DNA from: Minisyncoccota bacterium
GTDB lineage: Bacteria > Patescibacteriota > Minisyncoccia > JAHIHE01 > JAGLIN01
Direction of reading: 5' to 3'
Assembly: GCA_023142995.1 (NCBI GenBank)
Contig: JAGLIM010000005.1
Location: 1 to 40,778, forward strand
Length of the DNA: 40,778 bases
The position numbers and the translations under genes are program-made. Of this stretch, positions 8,518 to 16,723 are shown in pieces. Each line of letters begins with the position of its first letter. Position 1 is the stretch's first letter. The notes below the pieces were generated by a model. The model had not been told where the DNA came from. It saw only the letters and a program-made list of their open reading frames with translations, and ran no database searches.

Positions 8518-8873
8518 TACTCCTTCACTTTTCTGAATAAGATTCTTTATTTTTACAAATATTATTTTTATATTAATATTAGTAGTCCTTATTACAATAA
8601 ACTTGCGGCATATATACTGTTTAGAAAAGCTATATAGTACAGATTACAATTCTATGTATTTTTCAAAATTCTTCTCAATTCGTTTAATTTTCAAAAAATA
8701 TCTTCTATTTTTAATCAAAACAAAAATTTTGACCTTAAAAGAATAAAAAGATGCCTGAATCTAATATTTAGCGATATTTGGCTAAGAATAGCACAAAACG
8801 GTAATATTCAAGAAAAATAAGAAGATGCTTTAAATATCTAGCTTTTGGCTGTAATCTTGTGATATTTTCAATT
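8518..8873 (+). repeat. ~356-bp direct repeat, copy 2 (pairs with 7531-7888)
   Basis: Second copy of the duplication, offset by 987 bases. A parS-like palindrome lies just before each copy (7499-7514 and 8486-8501), so the duplicated unit probably includes the site. Confidence 0.85.
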
Positions 8874-9130
8874 AAAGACTGATTTATCTCAGAAAAACTA
8901 ATAACCTGCTCAACCAGAGAGTCTCTCGCTAGAAGATTCTGATAAGAAAATACATTAAAATGATACTTTGCATTTATCCTTTTTTATCTTGATAATTATC
9001 AAATGAAAATAGAAAGAACTTTATTATTTAGTATAGCTATTTTAAGTATAATCCTTAGAAATTACCAATTATTTCTGTCTTCTAGATTAAAAATCTCTTT
9101 TAGAGTCAGAAATACCAGTTTAACTGACAA

Positions 9131-9170
9131 AAAGCCTCTGAATGGCTTTAGAAAGCTATTTAGAGGCTTT
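9131..9170. repeat. Long hairpin (AAAGCCTCT family)
   Basis: AAAGCCTCTGAATGGCTTT folds back on AAAGCTATTTAGAGGCTTT with a two-base loop. The stem is about 19 bp with a few mismatches. The same family appears at 9316-9352 and, worn, at 6826-6857. Confidence 0.75.
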
Positions 9171-9175
9171 GTTGC

Positions 9176-9258
9176 GCTTTTATACTCCTTTACTTTTTAC
9201 TATTTCAAGACAATACTTATCTTTATTTAAAATTAGTTATAAGCTTGCGACATACTAT
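9176..9258 (-). repeat. Family C repeat, inverted copy
   Basis: Its reverse complement starts TATGTCGCAAGCTTATA and ends AAAGGAGTATAAAAG, matching the copies at 9458-9590 and 13371-13501. Confidence 0.7.
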
Positions 9259-9404
9259 AGAAACCTCTGAAAAACACAGCTTTTGATTATAATTTTGTAA
9301 TATTTCAACTAGTCTAAGCCTCTAAATGGTCCTAAAAGCCACTTAGAGGCTTTGGTTTGAGGTAATAAATAAGAGATTCGTTTAGTTTTTCAGAGGTTTC
9401 TATA
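9256..9404. mobile_element. 149-bp MITE-like element with 20-bp perfect terminal inverted repeats
   Basis: TATAGAAACCTCTGAAAAAC (9256-9275) is repeated exactly in reverse complement at 9385-9404. Inside is a hairpin (AAGCCTCTAAATGG, 9316-9329, with CCACTTAGAGGCTT, 9339-9352). No coding frame is present. The left ~94 bases recur at 6765-6857. If mobile, it depends on a transposase elsewhere. Confidence 0.65.
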
Positions 9405-9457
9405 CAAAATTGTTTGGACAAATGAGTATAAACACAATGATTCCTCTTTCTTTCGTA

Positions 9458-9590
9458 TTTATACTCATTTGCTTAGATAATGTTGTATAATACGCCGCAA
9501 GTTTATATTAAAATCAACTAATCTTAAACAAGAATAAGCATTGTTTCAAAATAACAAAATTAGAATTTTAAAAGCGAAGGAACATAACAC
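9458..9590 (+). repeat. Family C repeat, full copy
   Basis: About 130 bp, roughly 85% identical by eye to 13371-13501. It starts ATTTATACTC and ends AAAGCGAAGGA-TATAA, with the internal marker TATAATACGCCG. Confidence 0.8.
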
Positions 9591-9632
9591 CCTATATTCT
9601 TAGCAAAGGAAGAAATTTATAAAATAATAAGA

Positions 9633-9648
9633 TATTCCACGTAGAACA
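9633..9648. promoter_or_regulatory. parS-like site 4 (weak)
   Basis: TATTCCACGTAGAACA keeps the central CACGT but has three mismatches to the ParB consensus. Confidence 0.3.
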
Positions 9649-9657
9649 GTTCATTGT

Positions 9658-11160
9658 TTATTTTCTTTTGTTATTATTCACTAGCATAAACCCTAAAACA
9701 AGCCAAAATATTAACCGTCCTTGCTGTAATGTCCAAAAATAATGATCAAATAAACCTATAAATAAAAAAGAGAGAAATATTGTCAACAAATAATAATTAA
9801 ATCTTCTATTAAAGATTATTTCACTTGAAACAATATTTAATGAAATTGAAATAGTATATATCAGAAAAAGAAGAAAAAATAGCAATCCAATAATTCCAAT
9901 TTCTGAAGCAATTAAAAAATAGATATTATGTGCTGGTTGATATTGCCATGGCTCAAGTTTTTGGTTGATATTGTTTTCTTCAAGATATCCGTCAATCTGA
10001 AAAACAAAAGTTCCCAAGCCAGAGCCAAAAAAAGGGTTATTTGAAATTATTTTATTTGAGACATTATTATAGAACAATCTATCAGATAAAGCATAATTAT
10101 TAGGAGATCTATTATCAACACTTAATAAATTATCACCAATTCTTGCTTGTATAATGGAAAAATTAGAGATTGTCAAGACTATTAGTAGCAGAATAACAAT
10201 AAATAATTCTTTAAATTTAATTATAGTATTCTTAACTAATGTTTCGCGTGAAACATTAGTTAAATAAGTTATAGATATAATAAGCAAAATTATAACTGCT
10301 AAAATGAAACTGAACCAAGAAATTCTCGAAAAAGTAAGAAACAATGCAGAGATTTGTATAAATATTATGACTATCCAGAACAATGAACATATGATACCTT
10401 GACTTATACCGTCTTTTGTGTTGTCATATGAACTAAATAATTTATAATTTGCCAGTTTACTTGACAAATAACCATTTTTACTTTCTAAATATAATAATAT
10501 CGTAATTAATATTGTAAGAATTAAAAAACCACCAAGAACATTCGGATGAGGAAATGTCCCATAAGATCGAACTATTTTCTGTCCCTCAAACACAAACTTC
10601 GCAACACCAGAAATATCAGCCCCTATTAAAGATTCTCCTGTTAATTTACGCAATAATTCTGATTTAAAGAAAGATTGCTGAGTTGTAAATTGAGAAATTG
10701 CAATTACCCCTTGCACAAAACCTGAGATAGACAGAATTAAGAGAGAGTTGAGCAACCATTTTGCTTTATTTAAGTTAAAACAAACATACAAAGACAACAA
10801 AATTAATTCTAATAATTTCAAAAACCAAAAAAGGCTAATTTCAAAATAATCTCTTTTAATAATTAAATTTAAACCCAATAATAAAACAAAAAACAAGAGA
10901 TATCTCCAAATCTTGTTCTTATTGACTATATTTTTAAATTTATTAAGATCAAGTCGTTGAATTAAACTTTTGTTTAAAGTAAGCCATAAAAAGAAAGTTA
11001 TAATCAATAATATATCAGAAAGATAAAGAAAGAACGTCGCATATTCAGTAAATGCACCACTATAAAACGAATGACCAGTCAAAAAGACCCTCCTTGTTTG
11101 AAAAGGGATTGAAAATAGGAAAAAATAGAAGAAATATATGTGTAAATTCTTTAAATTCAC
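9658..11160 (-). CDS. O-antigen ligase/polymerase-family (Wzy_C) multispanning membrane protein
   Basis: The 500-residue protein is almost entirely hydrophobic, with about 10-12 predicted helices. The Wzy_C hallmarks are in the C-terminal half: a large periplasmic loop with LSDRLFYNNVSNKIISNNPF and GSGLGTF, then QPAHNIYFLIASEIGIIGLLFFLL, which matches the HNxYLxxxxExGxxG motif. Family members join or polymerise undecaprenyl-linked glycans outside the membrane (O-antigen ligase WaaL, polymerase Wzy, or pilin glycosyltransferases). Which activity applies here cannot be told, and no other glycan genes are adjacent. Given the surface proteins at 28-41 kb, protein O-glycosylation is one possibility. 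Two parS-like sites lie inside the gene. The start at 11160 has no evident ribosome site. Confidence 0.85.
   Translation of the reverse strand: MNLKNLHIYFFYFFLFSIPFQTRRVFLTGHSFYSGAFTEYATFFLYLSDILLIITFFLWLTLNKSLIQRLDLNKFKNIVNKNKIWRYLLFFVLLLGLNLIIKRDYFEISLFWFLKLLELILLSLYVCFNLNKAKWLLNSLLILSISGFVQGVIAISQFTTQQSFFKSELLRKLTGESLIGADISGVAKFVFEGQKIVRSYGTFPHPNVLGGFLILTILITILLYLESKNGYLSSKLANYKLFSSYDNTKDGISQGIICSLFWIVIIFIQISALFLTFSRISWFSFILAVIILLIISITYLTNVSRETLVKNTIIKFKELFIVILLLIVLTISNFSIIQARIGDNLLSVDNRSPNNYALSDRLFYNNVSNKIISNNPFFGSGLGTFVFQIDGYLEENNINQKLEPWQYQPAHNIYFLIASEIGIIGLLFFLLFLIYTISISLNIVSSEIIFNRRFNYYLLTIFLSFLFIGLFDHYFWTLQQGRLIFWLVLGFMLVNNNKRK
9817..9832. promoter_or_regulatory. parS-like site 5 (inside CDS)
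   Basis: TATTTCACTTGAAACA has two mismatches to the ParB consensus. It lies in the ligase-family gene. Confidence 0.45.
10240..10255. promoter_or_regulatory. parS-like site 6 (one mismatch, inside CDS)
   Basis: TGTTTCGCGTGAAACA differs from the ParB consensus only by G for A in the centre. It lies in the ligase-family gene; parS sites inside genes are common in bacteria. Confidence 0.65.
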
Positions 11161-11355
11161 AGATCTTATTGAAATTAGATTAGATTTTATAAATATAACT
11201 TATAACAAATTAGAAATAGTCTTTGCGAAGATAAGCATGAAACAAGTCCTTGTGGTAAAAATTTATGATATAAAAGAAAAAACAGAATTTTATTAGTTTT
11301 TTAGATATTCTAAAGAAACAAAGAACAAGAATATAAGATATAAAAAAACAAGGAT

Positions 11356-11603
11356 ACAAGATACAATAAGCAAATTATCCGCCCAAGACGCTGTGCTCAT
11401 CTGGAAAGGTACTATCCCTTACCCTAGTATTTAATTCTCAATAAACAATAAATATTTAAATCTACTCAATATTTTTCGACCTTGTGGAGAAATTTAGATG
11501 CGTATAGTTCTCCATAAAGTCGAACAATATTTTAAACATGATCATTTGAATGTTTGGTTATTGATTATTTTTTGGTTATTGTATCTTGCTTGTTGTATCT
11601 TGT
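11356..11603. repeat. 18-bp inverted repeats enclosing palindrome copy 2
   Basis: ACAAGATACAATAAGCAA (11356-11373) matches the reverse complement of 11586-11603 at 17 of 18 positions. Related AAGAATATAAGA words extend both arms. This, plus the 63-bp palindrome between them, is all I see in the 650-base gap 11161-11807. Confidence 0.6.
11468..11531 (+). repeat. 63-bp imperfect palindrome, copy 2
   Basis: Both arms are intact (CTTGTGG first, CATAAAG second) with AATATT at both ends and the loop centre ATGCG. It lies between two minus-strand genes. Confidence 0.9.
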
Positions 11604-11807
11604 TCTTATATTCTTTACGCACTTAGCACTTCAAAGCTTCCTTTGCGTGGTTCAATCTTATTCTACAACCAAATCATACTTGTGTCATCTATTTTATTTC
11701 AATTTGACCATAATAGTAAATATACAATATTAAAAAGCGTGTTTCATATACTATTATAGCTATAAATAACTAATAGTTTAGACTATAGTTATAAAAAAGA
11801 TCCGCGC

Positions 11808-12896
11808 TTATGCTACGGATCCAAGCTTCCATAAAGGACTTACTTTATGGTCAATTTCTTTTCCATCTAAAGATCTTACAATCTCTACTGCCGACAACTG
11901 ATATATCCACTTGAAATCATCTTCTGTCGGCTTTCCAGCACGTAATACTTCTGCCAGTGAATCAACTTCTTCGTCAACTAGCATACCAACGACAAATTCA
12001 GACGCTAAATTTCCACATAGATTTTCAGATTTAAAAAATTCAAGAACTATCTTTAAATTTTCCACCTGATACAGTCTTTCTTCTCTAAAATCTAACACTT
12101 TATAGTATTCTCTATACATTCGATCTCTTAGAATCCTGAATATTTGTGCTTCTCTTTCAGAAAAAGATATCCTGCCTTCTTTTCGGCTTTCCTTTATAAG
12201 CGCGTTTATACAGGCATATGTTCTTTCTGTTCTTGTCTTTCCCAATCTATCAGCAATTTTGGAAATACTTTCAAAATCCACCCAGTCAGGCTTACAAATA
12301 ACAAGCTCCTCTATATCTAAAAATAAATAAGCTAATTTATCTGCCAGAACAACCACACTTACTTCATTTGGTTGATCTTTTTCAAGATATAGCTCTTCAT
12401 TATTTCTAGAATGATTAAGAATTCCAGAAAGAACTTCCCAAGTTAAGTTCAATCCTTTCCCATTTCTTTCAACCAAGTGCAATATGATCAAAGCATTAAG
12501 AGCATGATCCAGCTCAAGAAACCTTTCTCCATTATGACCGAAAGGCGTGTGCCCTAAGTCATGTCCTGCGGCAATTGCCTCGCAAAGCCTAACATTTAAT
12601 CCTAACTCTCTGGCAATTATTCCAGAAATTATTATAGTAAGATCAATATGAGTTCTCCTATTGCTAACATGCGGATTAACAGGACCACCAAAACCGTTAT
12701 TTCTAGAACGAACCTGCATTTTTAAGCTAATCCTTCTCATAGCCCAAGAGTTCGAAATTTTATACAGATCTCGATCCCATTCACTCAAATTAGAAAAATT
12801 GGAATTTTCTTTAAATTCCCTTCCTCTAGAGATCTCTAATGGAATCAATCCTTGGTCATAAGCCTCTATTTTTCTTTGTAAAGAACGTTTTTTCAT
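11808..12896 (-). CDS. dgt: Deoxyguanosinetriphosphate triphosphohydrolase-like HD protein (dGTPase family)
   Basis: HD-domain nucleotide hydrolase converting dNTPs (typically dGTP) to nucleoside and triphosphate. It shows the family layout: an N-terminal WDRDLYKISNSWAMRRISLKMQV (compare the usual RRLxxKTQV), a first metal ligand H83 in RRTHIDLT, H112-D113 in GHDLGHTPFGHNGE, and a downstream Asp (about 186) in LADKLAYLFLDIEEL. At 362 residues it is within the normal range. The start at 12896 is supported by AAAGGAGGG about seven bases upstream and by a promoter further up. Substrate preference is inferred from family. It is likely a single-gene transcript. Confidence 0.92.
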   Translation of the reverse strand: MKKRSLQRKIEAYDQGLIPLEISRGREFKENSNFSNLSEWDRDLYKISNSWAMRRISLKMQVRSRNNGFGGPVNPHVSNRRTHIDLTIIISGIIARELGLNVRLCEAIAAGHDLGHTPFGHNGERFLELDHALNALIILHLVERNGKGLNLTWEVLSGILNHSRNNEELYLEKDQPNEVSVVVLADKLAYLFLDIEELVICKPDWVDFESISKIADRLGKTRTERTYACINALIKESRKEGRISFSEREAQIFRILRDRMYREYYKVLDFREERLYQVENLKIVLEFFKSENLCGNLASEFVVGMLVDEEVDSLAEVLRAGKPTEDDFKWIYQLSAVEIVRSLDGKEIDHKVSPLWKLGSVA

Positions 12897-12948
12897 TCTT
12901 ATCCCTCCTTTTTTTGTTTTATATTCAAATCATCAAATCCTTAACAGC

Positions 12949-12977
12949 AATATATACTTTAAGACCAATTATGTCAA
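12949..12977 (-). promoter_or_regulatory. Sigma-70-type promoter of the dGTPase gene
   Basis: On the minus strand TTGACA (12977-12972), a 17-base spacer, and TATATT (12954-12949). The start codon is 52 bases further on. Confidence 0.7.
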
Positions 12978-13370
12978 TAAAAACTTCTTAGATTTTATGG
13001 GTCATACGCGATTTAATCCTATTTAATTTTCTTGTTTTATTTTTCTATTCTCAAAGAATTCTGAATGTAGCGGTAGCGAAACATCGTCCTGAACGGAGCG
13101 GCAGCGAAGTAAAGGATCCAGTGAGAAGTTTCAAAAAATATAATATATAATTCTGTGAGATTAAAATCGGGATTCTTCGTTTCGTTTCACTACACTCAGA
13201 CAAATCGGGACTGTCCCCAAATTACAAAGCTCAAATTGTTCCAAATCAAGCTCAAAATCCAAATATCAAATTACATTTAGATTTTGTCATTTGGATTTTA
13301 AAACTAAAAGCAGTTGACAACATTTGAATTTAATGATAGCTTAATATGATGTCATAAAAAATTATGGCAG

Positions 13371-13501
13371 ATTTATACTCTCTTGCTTAAATAATTTTGT
13401 ATAATACGCCGTAGCTTCATATTAAGAATCAACTAGTCTTAAATAAAGATAAGCATTTTCTTAAAATAGCAAAGTGGAATTTTAAAAGCGAAGGAGTATA
13501 A
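13371..13501 (+). repeat. Family C repeat, full copy
   Basis: Matches 9458-9590 in the same orientation (TATAATACGCCG marker, AAAGCGAAGGAGTATAA end). The rest of the 750-base gap 12897-13644 holds the dGTPase promoter and worn words such as GTTTCGTTTCACTACACTCAG (about 13178-13201). I see no gene. Confidence 0.8.
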
Positions 13502-13644
13502 TGTGGAAATTGTACTTTAATAAACAATCTTTTGTCCTAAATAGAGCTTAAGGATTATAAAAGCTTTATTTTGGCCAAAGGATTTATAGAAATCCTTAAG
13601 ATGCCTACAAACAATGAATAAATGAACAAACGGAGGAGAAAATA

Positions 13645-16389
13645 ATGAATACAAATAAGATTGCCGGATGCTTTGCATTAGCAACTGGATTGCTATTAGC
13701 AGTGTTATGGCTAACTAACCTTGTGACAAAAGTATCGGTAGACTATTGGTGGTTTAAATCTTTAGACTACCAGCAAGTATTTGTGACCAATTTAACGGCA
13801 AAGTTTTTAACATTTGCCATAGTCACTGGAATTGTGATGATAATTCTTCTGAAACTGGCAAACATGAAATTAATAACCAGTTTCATAGGAAGCGAAAGAT
13901 CTATACTCGAGAAAATCAATAAGTTGGATCCATCTGAACGCTGGGATAAGAACAAAATTAATGAGCTTAAGATCAAGATTTTTGCGCTAAAAGTATTCAA
14001 ACCAGTTGTAATATTAGTTTCAATTTTGGTTGGATACATTTTCAGCTCTCACTTGTGGTATAAGATCCTTGTGTTCCTGAACAAAACGACTTTTGGAGTT
14101 TTAGATCCAGTATATCACAATGATATTTCGTTCTATATCTTTACGCTACCGCTGATTAGAACAGTTCAATGGTTACTGCTGATATTATCAGTCCTAGCGG
14201 TAATAATATTGTCAGCAAGAGCGCTTAAAGATAAAGAAGATAAAGATAAAAATGGTGATGAAGATGAAGATAATTCTTTCACTATACCACTCTATTGGAG
14301 ATCAATTTGGGCAGTTATAGCAGTAATTATAGCCTCTATGTACCGGACTGGAAGATATTCGATCCTCCAAGACCCATCTGGAGCAGTTTATGGCGCAGGA
14401 TATATTGACATTGTCATTTGGAAACCATTTTATCCAATAATGACAATATTACTGATAATAGTAGCTTTGTCTTGTTTATTGATCAAAAAAGAGTCTTATG
14501 TAAAGATTATCAAGACTAATATTGGATTGATCAAGCAACCAGCTATTATAGCTATAGTAATAATATTGGTTCCAGCTTGTTTTGGAGTTTCTGCATGGGT
14601 AGTTGATGGTACAAAATTGACTCCAAATGAAGAAGAATTAGAAAGACCATACCTTCAAAGAAATATAGAATTTACGAATTACGGCTTTGGAACAGACAAA
14701 ATAAATGTAACAGATTTTCCTGTGAATAATTCTCTAACACTTAGTTCGTTAGACTCAGAAACTGTGAAAAAAGCCAGAGTTGTTGACTATGTTCCAGCAA
14801 CAAAAACACATAAGCAAGAACAAGAGATAAGAACCTATTACAGTTTTGGGAATCCAAGCATAGACAGATATGAGATAAATGGAGAAATAAGACAAGTCAT
14901 AGTCAATCGCAGAGATTTAAATATAGATGCTCTTGAAGATAAGGCAAAAACGTGGGTTTCAAAACATTTGGGCTATACTCATGGAATTGGAGCTGTTATG
15001 TCTCCTGTGGATGAAGTTGAAGATAATGGCAGATTGAAGTATTTTGTAAAAGATATTCCGCCTCAATCAAGTGTTCCAGAAATAAATACAACAAGAACAA
15101 GGCTTTATTACGGAACACAAGAAGAATATAAAATTACAAATACAGATCAATCTGAAATGGATTATTCCATAGAAGCAGGTACTGCTTATAATACCTACGA
15201 AGGAACTGGGGGAATAATTCTTAATTCTCCGTTTAAAAAATTTGCGATTGCTTGGCAGAATGATTTCTTTGGCATAATGATGTCTGATTACATTCAAAGC
15301 GAAAGTAGATTACATATCATCAAAGGAGTTGAAGAAAGAGCAGAAAAGATCGCGCCATATCTGAAATGGGATAGTGACCAGCATTTCTTCATTGATAATA
15401 AAGGGAACGGATATGTTATGCTAACAGGCATTTCATGTAGTAATAGTATGCCATATTCAGAGCCTACAGATCTAGAAGGTCAAGAAGTCAACTACGCCAG
15501 AGAGTCTGTTAAGGCAATTTTGGATGTAGTAAATGGTAGTATCACATTCTATGTCTATGAATATGATCCGATGATAGCAACATCTTCAAAAATTTATCCT
15601 GAGCTTTTCAAAGATAGTTCAGAAATGCCGGAAAAATTCAAGAAGCATGTGAAATTCTCAGAACAATTGTTCATTACGAGCATAAATGTATTCAATACAT
15701 ACCATATGAATGACACTTCCTCTTTCTATAAAAGAGAGGATGTTTGGGTACCAGCAGTTGAAATGTATCACGGAGAGCAAACTCGTATGGAACCCTATAA
15801 TGTTCTTTTGGATATTGATGGCAAGGTTGAATTCATTCTAATGCAACCAGTAACACCAAGAGGAAGAAATAATATGATTGCCTGGTATGCAGTATTCCAG
15901 GACCCAGAACGCTATGGAGAAAAGATCGTCTATGTCTTCCCGAAAGGTGAGCTCATAAGCGGTCCAATTCAAATTGAAGCAAAGATCGATCAGGATGATA
16001 TGCTCTCTCGATTGATCACCCTCTGGGGAAGTGAAGGATCAGGATCTCAAGTCCTGAGAGGAAATCTTCTGGTTTTGCCGATAGATGGTTCTTTAATATA
16101 TATTGAGCCGATGTATCTATCAGCAGAACAAAATGCTATCCCAGAGTTAAAAGCAGTTGTTGTAGCTTACAACAATAAATTAGGAGTTGGAAGAACTGCT
16201 GGAGAAGCTTTGAGAAAAGCAATTCTCGGAGAGGGTACTTCTATTGAAGAACTAACAGGAGATAGAGAAGATGTTCCTGATTATAAAGATGTCTCAGGAG
16301 CAATGATAATAGGAGAAGAAGGAAAAGGATATACAATAATAATTCAAGATGGAAACGGTAACGAAATTGAAAGAATAGAATTGCCATAA
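13645..16389 (+). CDS. UPF0182 (COG1615-like) large membrane protein
   Basis: The 914-residue protein has about seven predicted helices in the first 340 residues, interrupted by a strongly acidic cytoplasmic loop (KDKEDKDKNGDEDED, about 195-210). A long extracytoplasmic domain follows. Family-like segments include WWFKSLDYQQVF, YRTGRYSILQDPSGAVYGAGYIDI, ERPYLQRNIEFTNYGFG, and near the end QVLRGNLLVLPIDGSLIYIEPMYLSAEQNAIPELKAVVVAYNN. UPF0182 proteins are about 900-1000 residues and have no assigned biochemical function. The start ATG has GGAGGAG eight bases upstream. It is the first plus-strand gene after the strand switch at about 13 kb and stands alone, ending before a convergent NAD kinase. 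Confidence 0.9.
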   Translation: MNTNKIAGCFALATGLLLAVLWLTNLVTKVSVDYWWFKSLDYQQVFVTNLTAKFLTFAIVTGIVMIILLKLANMKLITSFIGSERSILEKINKLDPSERWDKNKINELKIKIFALKVFKPVVILVSILVGYIFSSHLWYKILVFLNKTTFGVLDPVYHNDISFYIFTLPLIRTVQWLLLILSVLAVIILSARALKDKEDKDKNGDEDEDNSFTIPLYWRSIWAVIAVIIASMYRTGRYSILQDPSGAVYGAGYIDIVIWKPFYPIMTILLIIVALSCLLIKKESYVKIIKTNIGLIKQPAIIAIVIILVPACFGVSAWVVDGTKLTPNEEELERPYLQRNIEFTNYGFGTDKINVTDFPVNNSLTLSSLDSETVKKARVVDYVPATKTHKQEQEIRTYYSFGNPSIDRYEINGEIRQVIVNRRDLNIDALEDKAKTWVSKHLGYTHGIGAVMSPVDEVEDNGRLKYFVKDIPPQSSVPEINTTRTRLYYGTQEEYKITNTDQSEMDYSIEAGTAYNTYEGTGGIILNSPFKKFAIAWQNDFFGIMMSDYIQSESRLHIIKGVEERAEKIAPYLKWDSDQHFFIDNKGNGYVMLTGISCSNSMPYSEPTDLEGQEVNYARESVKAILDVVNGSITFYVYEYDPMIATSSKIYPELFKDSSEMPEKFKKHVKFSEQLFITSINVFNTYHMNDTSSFYKREDVWVPAVEMYHGEQTRMEPYNVLLDIDGKVEFILMQPVTPRGRNNMIAWYAVFQDPERYGEKIVYVFPKGELISGPIQIEAKIDQDDMLSRLITLWGSEGSGSQVLRGNLLVLPIDGSLIYIEPMYLSAEQNAIPELKAVVVAYNNKLGVGRTAGEALRKAILGEGTSIEELTGDREDVPDYKDVSGAMIIGEEGKGYTIIIQDGNGNEIERIELP

Positions 16390-16487
16390 ATTAAGACAAT
16401 TCACTGGAAGAAAGTGCTTAACAGCAATGTTAAGAAAACACTCTTTTCCGTTTTTTTTTCGTTTATTAATTGCCTTTACCTTGCCAT

Positions 16488-16550
16488 AATATTCTTCGAC
16501 CTTGTGGAGAAGTCATTCGCACAGAGTTCTCCATAAAGTCGAACAATATT
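16488..16550 (+). repeat. 63-bp imperfect palindrome, copy 3
   Basis: Intact arms and AATATT ends. It sits between convergent genes. The same 334-base gap (16390-16723) also has a CTTAACA/TGTTAAG hairpin (16417-16434) and a CCCCCT-TGTC-AGGGGG hairpin (16652-16667) that resembles the repeats around the DUF559 gene. Confidence 0.9.
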
Positions 16551-16723
16551 TAATGACTGTTGATTTTCATCTAACTTTTATAAAAAGAGATAAAATTTTA
16601 TAATTTTTTAAAAAAAATTGGCTTTTCTTAGTTATTCTTCAAACCCCCTAACCCCCTTGTCAGGGGGAACCGAGAGTAAATCAATAGCCATTATTTAGGC
16701 TTTGGTGTTTTTCAAAGACTGTT

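Larger units (their letters stand above)
6709..9657. other. ~2.9-kb repeat-rich non-coding region, candidate origin/centromere region
   Basis: I find no credible gene here. Two short frames (7260-7075 minus and 9003-9230 plus) end in almost the same residues because both run through copies of one repeat, so I reject them. The region holds a ~358-bp duplication (7531-7888 and 8518-8873), at least five copies of a ~80-130-bp repeat, a 149-bp element with 20-bp perfect terminal inverted repeats, several strong hairpins, four of the six parS-like sites of the window, and two adjacent DnaA-like boxes at 8048-8067. Gene strand bias changes near here: mostly minus to the left and up to 12.9 kb, mostly plus to the right. 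Together these suggest an origin-proximal region, but dnaA is not in the window. Confidence 0.5.

Noticed and set aside
9003-9230. 75-codon plus-strand frame in the repeat-rich gap
   Set aside because: It ends LLYSFTFYYFKTILIFI, almost the same tail as the 61-codon minus-strand frame at 7260-7075, because both read through family C repeats. No ribosome site and no domain.
6709-9657. tRNA, tmRNA, RNase P or rRNA in the gene-free region
   Set aside because: I looked for their conserved words and folds and found none; hairpins there belong to repeat families.
16417-16460. Terminator after UPF0182 (CTTAACA/TGTTAAG hairpin)
   Set aside because: The T-run begins about 17 bases after the stem, so it does not fit an intrinsic terminator well. 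Listed only as a hairpin in the gap.
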